Shown: positions 15,817 to 22,323 of the stretch, one piece after another
Numbering within the stretch: the stretch's first letter is position 1
Layout: each line of letters opens with the position of its first letter
NCBI GenBank assembly: GCA_900315575.1
Contig: OMZR01000026.1
Span: forward strand, 1 to 37,653
Origin: an uncultured Veillonellaceae bacterium
Lineage (GTDB): Bacteria; Bacillota; Negativicutes; Selenomonadales; Selenomonadaceae
Reading direction: 5' to 3'
Length of the DNA: 37,653 nucleotides
The notes under the pieces: model-generated
The model's database searches: none
The model's input: the letters and a program-made list of their open reading frames with translations, nothing else
What the model was told of the DNA's origin: nothing
Translations under genes and position numbers: made by a program

Positions 15817-17666
15817 TGGCGCGGCTGAAACGGTGGACGACGGGGCATGTCATCGCGGCGGCCGCCGTGCTCCTCATCGTGCTCGCCTTTGCACTTTCGC
15901 TGCCGTACCACCTCCGCGCGCTGCCGGGCGGCGCGCTGCCCGTGCAGCATGCCGAACAGGTGACGGCCACGGTGAATGGCGAGCGGCAGCAGCTGACGCT
16001 TCCCTATACGTTCCGCAACCTGCCGCCCGAGACACCGGTTGCCATCACGTTTCCTGTCGAATCGCGCGTCCCGTTCTCCGTGCTCGTGAAGACGGTCTAC
16101 GCGCCGGATGAAGTCGCGTTCAATGGCGAGACGGTCAGCACGTATGGCGCGGAGGGGACATACCCTTCCTTCTTTGACGACCCGCCGACGACCGTGCGCG
16201 TCTACAATTTCCGCCCCGATACCGATGGGGATGGGAAAAATACGATTACGGTCACGTACCATTTCCCGCATGACCGCGCGCAGCTGCCGGTCACGCCCTT
16301 TGTCATCGGCAACACGTCGGGCATCTTCCGCTATGAGTACATGGGACTCCTGGCCTGCTTCTTCCTCGAAGCCTTCCTGGCAATCACGGGGATTGTGCTC
16401 ATCCTGCTGTCGCTCTCCGTCTATCGTCTCGAAAAAGGGCGCAGGATGCTGCTGCAGCTCGGCCTGTTCTTTCTCGCCGTCGGCGTCTGGAACATCGGCG
16501 AAAATGATTTTTCCGTCTTCGTCATCCGGAACCCCGTGCTGCTGTACATGATGGCGTTCACAGGCCTGTTCTTCGTCATCGCGCCGCTCTACGGCTTCGC
16601 GCTGAATGCCGTGCCGTTCCGCTGGCGGCGTTTGCTGACCGCCGTGTTCTACGCGTCGGCCGCACTGCCGGCTCTCGCGCTGCTGCTGCAGCTCGCGGGG
16701 CTCGTCATGATGATGCAGAGCCTGTTCTTCTTCCACGTCTTTCATCCGGCGGCGCTGCTGCTGCTGACGGCGGCGCTCATCCATGAGGCCGTCCGCGAGG
16801 AAAACCGCCGGGCGCGGTGGATGCTTGTGCCCGTCGCCGTGCTGCTCGTGTCGGCCGTCGTGGAAGTGCTGAACTACTATGCGTTCCACAGCTTCGAGTT
16901 CTCGCTGATCTTCCTGTTCGGCTCATTCGTCTTCCTGCTGCTGATGCTCGTGCTGGCCGGCGTCTTTTTGCACAAGGATGCGCAGATGCGGCAGGCGTAC
17001 GAGCGGCAGCAGCACGAAAGCGAGCTCATGGCCGTCCGCCTGTCGGCGGAAAAAAAGCGCCACGACATGATGATGCGGGAAGAGCGGCGGCTCGCGAAGC
17101 TCCGGCACGACCTGAAGCACCATGTCGCGCTCTTGACGTCGTTCATCGCGGACGGCGACCCCGGACGCGCGCAGGACTATCTCGCGGAGCTCTCGGAGAA
17201 CATCCGCCGCAAGACGTCTGCGCCCTGCTGCGAGAACGTCGCCGTCAGCGCCGTCATCGAGCACTATGCAGCGCTGGCGCGCCAGGACGGTATCGGCGTC
17301 GTCATCGACACGGACGTCCCCGAAAAGATCGGCGGCCTTTCCGACACGGAGCTCGCCTCCGTGTTCGGCAACCTGCTCGAGAACGCGCTCAAAGCCTGCC
17401 GCCGGGGGAATGGAGAGAAGGCATCGTTCATCCAGCTGAAAGCGCGCATCCTCGACCAGCGGCTCGTGATCCTGATGGAAAATTCCCTGTTCGAGCAGTC
17501 GAGGCCGAACGGCGAGTTTTACCATTCGTCGAAGCGCGGCGGCCAGCACGGCATCGGCCTGCGCTCCATCGCCGACATCGCTGAGGCGCATGGCGGCACG
17601 GCGCGCTTCGAAGCGGACGGGGACGCGTTCCGCTCGTCGGTGATTCTGGAGCTTTCGGCGCAGTGA
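15813..17666 (+). CDS. Sensor histidine kinase with extracellular domain and 7TM-type region
   Basis: The protein has 617 residues. One membrane segment (about residues 12-30) is followed by an extracellular beta-rich domain (to about 175), a block of seven hydrophobic segments (about 180-390), a coiled linker and a kinase core. The arrangement matches 7TMR-DISM sensors. The H-box is LRHDLKHHVALL with His432, close to the AgrC-like HPK10 form that pairs with LytTR regulators. The ATPase has an N-box NLLENALKAC and a G-box HGIGLRSI. It lies between two LytTR regulator genes and overlaps the first by 4 nt, so it probably phosphorylates one or both. The ligand is unknown. Confidence 0.92.
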   Translation: MMARLKRWTTGHVIAAAAVLLIVLAFALSLPYHLRALPGGALPVQHAEQVTATVNGERQQLTLPYTFRNLPPETPVAITFPVESRVPFSVLVKTVYAPDEVAFNGETVSTYGAEGTYPSFFDDPPTTVRVYNFRPDTDGDGKNTITVTYHFPHDRAQLPVTPFVIGNTSGIFRYEYMGLLACFFLEAFLAITGIVLILLSLSVYRLEKGRRMLLQLGLFFLAVGVWNIGENDFSVFVIRNPVLLYMMAFTGLFFVIAPLYGFALNAVPFRWRRLLTAVFYASAALPALALLLQLAGLVMMMQSLFFFHVFHPAALLLLTAALIHEAVREENRRARWMLVPVAVLLVSAVVEVLNYYAFHSFEFSLIFLFGSFVFLLLMLVLAGVFLHKDAQMRQAYERQQHESELMAVRLSAEKKRHDMMMREERRLAKLRHDLKHHVALLTSFIADGDPGRAQDYLAELSENIRRKTSAPCCENVAVSAVIEHYAALARQDGIGVVIDTDVPEKIGGLSDTELASVFGNLLENALKACRRGNGEKASFIQLKARILDQRLVILMENSLFEQSRPNGEFYHSSKRGGQHGIGLRSIADIAEAHGGTARFEADGDAFRSSVILELSAQ

Positions 17667-17698
17667 GCCGGCGAAAAAAGGGAAGGGAGGGGAAGACG

Positions 17699-18433
17699 AT
17701 GGAAGACATGCGGATCATGATTCTCGACGACGATCTCGAGGCCCGCACACGCCTCGAACGGCTCGTCGAGTATTGGATGACGAAAGAGCATCAGGAAATC
17801 TTCCGTGTGCGCACGTATGGCGACGCGGCCTCGTTCCTCGAAGCGTTCCGCGCGCGTCCGGCCGAGATCGTCTTTCTCGACATCCTGCTCGAAAAAGATG
17901 TCAACGGCATTGGCGTTGCGGCTGAGGTGCGCGAGCTCGCGCCGGAGTGTGTCATCTTCTTCACGACGGGCACGCCGGAATATGCCGTCGATGGATTTGC
18001 CGTCCATGCGCTGCACTACTGCGTGAAGCCGATCCGCCCCATCGACATCGCCGAGTGCATGCGGCGCGCACAGGAAAAGCTCCACTGGGCTGAGAGAAGC
18101 ATCGACCTGCGCATCTCGGCGCAGACGATCCCCGTCCCGCTCCGCGACATCACGTATGTCGAGAGCGAACTGCACGACCTGATCGTCCACCGCGCAAATG
18201 GAAAGGCGCCGCTGCGCACGCGCATGACGATGACGGAGGCGGAAGCCATCTTCACCGATCGGTGCTTCCTGCGCATCGGGCGCAGCTTCCTCGTCAACAT
18301 GGACGCCATCCGGGAAGCGCGCGGGGATGTCTTCGTCCTCACGAACGGCACGGAGCTCCCCCTGCGCCGTCAGGGCCGCGCCGAGCTGCGCCGGATCTAT
18401 GAAACGTACCGGTACCAGAAGATGCGGGAATGA
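17699..18433 (+). CDS. LytTR-type response regulator 2
   Basis: The protein has 244 residues. The receiver has ILDDD near the N-terminus, phosphoacceptor Asp61 in IVFLDILLEKD and Lys in HYCVKPI; the LytTR domain covers about 145-244 (ITYVESELHDLIVHR, RCFLRIGRSFLVNMD). It differs clearly in sequence from regulator 1, so this is not a recent duplication. ATG 17699 follows GGGAGGGG at about 7 nt; an upstream GTG at 17663 overlaps the kinase stop but has no ribosome site. One kinase flanked by two LytTR regulators allows either divided output or mixed dimers on the paired boxes. Box promoter C begins 44 bp after its stop. Confidence 0.93.
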   Translation: MEDMRIMILDDDLEARTRLERLVEYWMTKEHQEIFRVRTYGDAASFLEAFRARPAEIVFLDILLEKDVNGIGVAAEVRELAPECVIFFTTGTPEYAVDGFAVHALHYCVKPIRPIDIAECMRRAQEKLHWAERSIDLRISAQTIPVPLRDITYVESELHDLIVHRANGKAPLRTRMTMTEAEAIFTDRCFLRIGRSFLVNMDAIREARGDVFVLTNGTELPLRRQGRAELRRIYETYRYQKMRE

Positions 18434-18438
18434 AGTTA

Positions 18439-18465
18439 GGCCCCCTCGATGAGGGGGCTGGTTTG
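18439..18465 (+). terminator. Probable terminator after the LytTR operon
   Basis: GCCCCCTC (18440-18447) pairs perfectly with GAGGGGGC (18451-18458) around GAT, then TGGTTTG. The T-run is weak, so some read-through into the HD-GYP operon is possible. Confidence 0.6.
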
Positions 18466-18476
18466 TACACGAAATG

Positions 18477-18543
18477 CATTTCGTGCCAAAAACATGCATT
18501 TCGTGCCAGGTTCGGCCATCGGCCCGATATTTTCTGCTACAGT
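18477..18543 (+). promoter_or_regulatory. Direct-repeat box promoter C
   Basis: Two identical TGCATTTCGTGCCA copies have cores starting at 18477 and 18497 (20 bp). The extended -10 TGCTACAGT has its hexamer at 18538-18543, 41 bp after the second core. It drives the HD-GYP/receiver/BMP/hybrid-kinase operon; the leader to ATG 18569 is under 25 nt. Confidence 0.8.
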
Positions 18544-18568
18544 AGAGAAGGGAAAGAAGGTGCTGGAT

Positions 18569-19642
18569 ATGGAGATGAAACGCCAAGATTTATCGGCGCG
18601 TTCTCTGACGCTCGGCCTGCCGCCGTGCATTCTGGCCGTTGATGATGACGAAATGAGCCTCATGATGATTGAGCGCATCCTCGGGGAATCGTATGAAATC
18701 GTGAAAGTGACGAGCGGGAAGGACGCGCTTGCGTATCTTTCGGAACACACCGTCGATCTCGTGCTGCTCGACTACATGATGCCGGAGCACGATGGTATCA
18801 CGGTGCTCACGCGTATCCGCGAAACGCTCGAGACGGCAGACCTGCCCGTCATCCTGCTGACAGGCGACATGACGGCAGACTTCGAGGCGCGCGGCTTCCA
18901 GGCTGGCGCGACGGATTTCCTGCACAAGCCGTTTTTCCCCGACGTGCTGCGCATGCGCGTCGCGAGTATCCTGCGCTATGAATACCTGCAGACGCATCTC
19001 GAAATCGAGGTCGAGCGCAAGACAGCGCTCGCCGAGGAACGTCTCGCATCGAGCGAGCGGCTGCTTGATGAGCTCATCCTCGCGCTCGCGAAGACCGTCG
19101 ATGTCAAAGACCGCTATACGAGCGGCCATTCGGAGCGCGTCGCGACGTATTCGCGCGAAATCGCGCGGCGCGCAGGCGATAACGAAGAGGCGCAGGCGAC
19201 GATCTACGCCGTCGGCCTCCTGCACGACATCGGCAAGATCGGCGTCCCGATCGAAATCATCAACAAGACGTCGCGCCTCACGGATGGAGAATACGAGGTC
19301 ATCAAGTCGCACACAACGAACGGCGCGAGTATCCTGAAAATGGTCAGCGAGTTCCCGGATCTCTCCGTCGGCGCGCGCTCGCATCACGAGCGCTACGACG
19401 GGCGCGGCTACCCGGATGGCCTCAAGGGCGAAGAAATCCCGCGCATGGCGCGTATCATCGCCGTCGCCGACAGCTACGATGCCATGACATCGCGCCGCAG
19501 CTACCGCGACGCCCTGCCGCAGGCCGTGGCGAGGAGCGAGATCGTGAAAGGCCGCGGCACGCAGTTCGACCCGCAGTTTGCAGACATCATGCTGCAGATG
19601 ATTGACGAAGATACGGAGTACACGATGCGGGACAAATCCTGA
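18569..19642 (+). CDS. Response regulator with HD-GYP domain (probable c-di-GMP phosphodiesterase)
   Basis: The protein has 357 residues. A receiver domain (about 18-140) has VDDDE, phosphoacceptor Asp68 in VLLDYMMPEHDG and the Lys of FLHKPF. A coiled linker leads to an HD-GYP domain with HDIGKIG (His219) and HHERYDGRGYPDGL (His272/273), the complete metal-binding and GYP signatures of enzymes that hydrolyse c-di-GMP. The likely start is ATG 18569, 8 nt after GAAGG; the frame extends upstream to 18449 through the promoter. It is first in an operon with a hybrid kinase carrying an HPt domain, which could phosphorylate this receiver and set c-di-GMP levels. The pga operon nearby is a typical c-di-GMP-dependent output. 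Confidence 0.92.
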   Translation: MEMKRQDLSARSLTLGLPPCILAVDDDEMSLMMIERILGESYEIVKVTSGKDALAYLSEHTVDLVLLDYMMPEHDGITVLTRIRETLETADLPVILLTGDMTADFEARGFQAGATDFLHKPFFPDVLRMRVASILRYEYLQTHLEIEVERKTALAEERLASSERLLDELILALAKTVDVKDRYTSGHSERVATYSREIARRAGDNEEAQATIYAVGLLHDIGKIGVPIEIINKTSRLTDGEYEVIKSHTTNGASILKMVSEFPDLSVGARSHHERYDGRGYPDGLKGEEIPRMARIIAVADSYDAMTSRRSYRDALPQAVARSEIVKGRGTQFDPQFADIMLQMIDEDTEYTMRDKS

Positions 19643-19663
19643 GCCTCCCCCACTGGGGGAGGC
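19643..19663. repeat. Short GC hairpin of a dispersed family
   Basis: GCCTCCCCC/GGGGGAGGC around ACT lies directly after the HD-GYP stop. The same hairpin occurs at 34491-34511, and similar ones form the ends of the two MITE-like elements. No T-run follows, so it is unlikely to be a full terminator. Confidence 0.7.
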
Positions 19664-19687
19664 TGGCGCTGAAAGGAGCGATTCCAT

Positions 19688-20065
19688 ATGACGGAGCAGA
19701 AAACGGTGCTCATCATTGATGATGACGAAATGAACCGCATGGTTGCGAAAATGGTGCTCGAAAAAAGCGTCGGCTGCCGCGTGATTGCAGCACCGGGAGG
19801 CTTTGACGGCATTACGATGATGAGCATGGAGCCCGTCGACCTCGTGCTGCTCGACCTTGAAATGCCGGAGCTCGACGGCTTCCAGACGCTTGACATCGTG
19901 CAGAAGCGGCCGGATCTCGCAGCCATCCCGGTCATCCTGCTCACGGCCTCGTCAGACCGTGATACCGTCGTGCGTGGGAGCACGTACGGCATCCGCGACT
20001 ACATCAAGAAGCCGTTCCTGCCGGACGACCTCGCGCGGCGCGTGAAGAAGCTGCTGCTGAATTGA
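19688..20065 (+). CDS. Single-domain receiver protein (CheY-like)
   Basis: The 125-residue protein is only a receiver: LIIDDDEMNR, phosphoacceptor Asp in LVLLDLEMPELDG, TAS and KKPF with the conserved Lys. It has no output domain, so it probably acts as a phosphate shuttle, sink or protein-binding switch. The EMNR after the acidic pair is the same as in the receiver of the hybrid kinase three genes downstream, which suggests shared partners, such as the kinase's HPt domain. GAAAGGAG lies 9 nt before the ATG. It is flanked by dispersed GC hairpins. Confidence 0.92.
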   Translation: MTEQKTVLIIDDDEMNRMVAKMVLEKSVGCRVIAAPGGFDGITMMSMEPVDLVLLDLEMPELDGFQTLDIVQKRPDLAAIPVILLTASSDRDTVVRGSTYGIRDYIKKPFLPDDLARRVKKLLLN

Positions 20066-20069
20066 AAGC

Positions 20070-20086
20070 CTCCCTCTGAGAGGGAG
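20070..20086. repeat. Short GC hairpin, MITE-end relic
   Basis: CTCCCTC/GAGGGAG around TGA is followed by CCAGAAGCGTGAGG, resembling the outer part of the MITE ends at 24942 and 26525. It is probably a solo end or relic. Confidence 0.6.
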
Positions 20087-20116
20087 CCAGAAGCGTGAGG
20101 AAAGGAGGCGGCCTCT

Positions 20117-21199
20117 ATGCGCATGCTCGCTGGAATCGGCACCATCTTTTTCATCGTGTTCCTCATCATCGCCGGGCTCACGTCTTCGCCGCATGCCGCA
20201 ACGCGCCCGCCGGCCTACCGTGTCGGCGTGCTCCTGATCGGCGATGCCGCGATGAGCAGCTGGAACGCCGCGCACATGCAGGGCCTTTCGAAAGTGGCGG
20301 ACGAGCTCGGCCTCACTCTGCAGTACAAGGAGAACGTGGCACCGGAATCCTGCCGTGAAGCCACGGACATGCTGATTGCGGACGGCTGCAACATCATCGT
20401 CAGCACGTCTATTTCTTTCGAAGAGGGTATCGTGCAGGCAGCCGAGGCGCATCATGACGTCATGTTCCTTCAGGCGACGGGCACGAAGGTGCGGCCGAAC
20501 CTCGTGCCGTACATGGGGCGCATGTACCAGGCGCGCTACCTCGCCGGGCTCGTCGCGGGCCGCACAACGAAGACGGGCGTCATCGGCTACATCGCGTCGA
20601 CACAGATTCCCGAAGTCGTGCGCGGCATCGATGCATTCACGCTCGGCGTGCGCCGTGTCAATCCAGAGGCGCGCGTCTATGTCCATTACATCGGTTCGTG
20701 GTCGGAGGACGGCGAGGCGCAGCAGGCGACGGAGCAGCTGCTCAGCGAGGTCCCTGCCATCGACATCCTCGCGATGCACGCCGACACGTATGGGCCGCTC
20801 GCCGTCGCGCGCGCGCATGGTATCCATGTCATCGGCTGCAACATCGCAGCCCCCGCATATCAGGACATCCTGCTCACGGCGCCGATCTGGCACTGGGAGG
20901 CAATCTATGGGAAATACTTGCGCGAGGCCATGAAGGGCCGCCTTTCCGGCCGCAGCTATCTCGCGGGCATCGAGACGGGCATCGTCGGCCTCGCGCCGCT
21001 CTCTTCGGACGTGACGCCCGAGACTTCGCGTGCCGTGCGCCAGATGACGAAGCTCCTCGAAGACGGCGAGATGGATGTATTCTATGGCCCGATTCGCGAT
21101 ACCAGCGGGAAGCTCCGCGTCGCCGAAGGCGACAATCTTTCGGATACCGAGCTCTTTGACCAGCTCGACTGGTACGTCGAGGGGGTGGAGCTGCGATGA
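20117..21199 (+). CDS. BMP/Med-family binding protein 1, membrane-anchored
   Basis: The 360-residue protein starts with an uncleaved-looking hydrophobic segment (GIGTIFFIVFLIIAGLT) and no lipobox Cys. The rest follows the BMP/Med periplasmic-binding fold: RVGVLLIGDAAMSSWNAAHMQGL at the N-lobe, ISFEEG, YLAGLVAG, TGVIGYIAS, GIDAFTLGVRRVNP and HADT. BMP proteins usually deliver nucleosides or lipids to ABC importers, but no permease or ATPase gene is nearby. Instead a close relative and a hybrid sensor kinase follow with 4-nt overlaps, so it probably serves as a ligand receptor for the kinase. AAAGGAGG lies 8 nt before ATG 20117. Confidence 0.88.
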   Translation: MRMLAGIGTIFFIVFLIIAGLTSSPHAATRPPAYRVGVLLIGDAAMSSWNAAHMQGLSKVADELGLTLQYKENVAPESCREATDMLIADGCNIIVSTSISFEEGIVQAAEAHHDVMFLQATGTKVRPNLVPYMGRMYQARYLAGLVAGRTTKTGVIGYIASTQIPEVVRGIDAFTLGVRRVNPEARVYVHYIGSWSEDGEAQQATEQLLSEVPAIDILAMHADTYGPLAVARAHGIHVIGCNIAAPAYQDILLTAPIWHWEAIYGKYLREAMKGRLSGRSYLAGIETGIVGLAPLSSDVTPETSRAVRQMTKLLEDGEMDVFYGPIRDTSGKLRVAEGDNLSDTELFDQLDWYVEGVELR

Positions 21200-22323
21200 A
21201 GCCGATGTGGGAAAATCAGATGTGGGAAAACCATACGCTCTTTTTCGTGTTCTGCGCCATCGCGCTCGCGCTCGTCATGGGTATCTCCGCGCTCATCGTC
21301 TCTATCCGGCGGCAGGAAGACGTCATCGCCGTGCGGCAGAAGCCGCGCATCGGCCTCATGCTCTATGGCGGGCAGGACGAGGCCGGCTGGAACCGGCAGC
21401 ATGCGGCAGGCGTCCTCCAGGCGGCGCGCCGCGTCGGCGTTGATGTCGATATCATCGATCATGTGACGTTCGATCAGGCGCGTGCCGATGAGGCGCTTTC
21501 GCGCCTGGCTGCGGAAGATGGCGGCCATGACTTCACCATCGCCACGAGTGCCGATTTCGCTGAGGCGGCCCAGATGCTGCACGACGGAGGCAGCTACATG
21601 GACGTCGCCCTGCCGAGGCTCGATGGGCAAGGCAAGAACTGCGTGCCCTATTTCGTGCGCCTGTACCAGGCCGAATACCTCGCGGGCATCCTCGCAGGCA
21701 TGGAGACGCAGACGGGGCGGATCGGCTACGTCGCCTCGACGCGCAATCCCGAAGTCTGCCGCTCTGTCAATGCCTTTCTGCTCGGTGCGCAGGAGACGCG
21801 GCCGGACGTCCGCGTGCTCGTCAAGTTCGCCGGCGGCTGGAGTGCGCCAGATGACGAGCAGCAGGCCGCTGCAGAGCTCGTCGCAGAGGGGTGCGACATT
21901 TTGAACAGCCATCAGGACACGATGAACGTGCAGGCGTATGCCGCCGCGCATGGCGTGATGTTCCTGGACTACCTCGAGCCGTATGCGACCTCGTCCGGCC
22001 TCGGCCTCGCAACTGTCGAATGTCGCTGGGACATGGTCTATGAAGCGATGCTCCGCGACTACCTGCGCGGACGGTTCCGCAGCATGTACTGGATTGGCAT
22101 CGAGGACAATGCCGTCGGGCTCGGCGGCTTTTCCCTGCGTGTCAGCGAGGAAGCGCGGGCCCGCGTGATGGTCGAGGAACAGCGCATCCGCGAGAATGGC
22201 AGCGTGTTCACCGGCCCAATCTATGATACGGACGGCGTGCTGCGCGTCGCAGACGGCGAGATGCTCTCCGACGCTGCGCTCATCCATCTCGACTGGTATG
22301 CGGAAGGAGTGGAGTTCCCATGA
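21196..22323 (+). CDS. BMP/Med-family binding protein 2, membrane-anchored
   Basis: The 375-residue paralogue of the preceding protein has an N-terminal membrane segment (LFFVFCAIALALVMGISALIV) after a short cytoplasmic stretch containing a duplicated MWEN. BMP-fold landmarks are IGLMLYGGQDEAGWNRQHAAG, YLAGILAG, GRIGYVAST, VNAFLLGAQETRP and HQDT. The two proteins share the closing LDWYVEGVE/LDWYAEGVE element but are otherwise diverged, so they may bind different ligands or form a heterodimer. Start and stop overlap neighbours (ATGA at both ends), showing tight translational coupling with the kinase. No ABC transporter partner is present. Confidence 0.88.
   Translation: MKPMWENQMWENHTLFFVFCAIALALVMGISALIVSIRRQEDVIAVRQKPRIGLMLYGGQDEAGWNRQHAAGVLQAARRVGVDVDIIDHVTFDQARADEALSRLAAEDGGHDFTIATSADFAEAAQMLHDGGSYMDVALPRLDGQGKNCVPYFVRLYQAEYLAGILAGMETQTGRIGYVASTRNPEVCRSVNAFLLGAQETRPDVRVLVKFAGGWSAPDDEQQAAAELVAEGCDILNSHQDTMNVQAYAAAHGVMFLDYLEPYATSSGLGLATVECRWDMVYEAMLRDYLRGRFRSMYWIGIEDNAVGLGGFSLRVSEEARARVMVEEQRIRENGSVFTGPIYDTDGVLRVADGEMLSDAALIHLDWYAEGVEFP

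Noticed and set aside
19643-19663. Hairpin after the HD-GYP gene as a true terminator
   Set aside because: No T-run follows and the same hairpin occurs in a leader at 34491; the next gene has no promoter of its own, so transcription must pass through.
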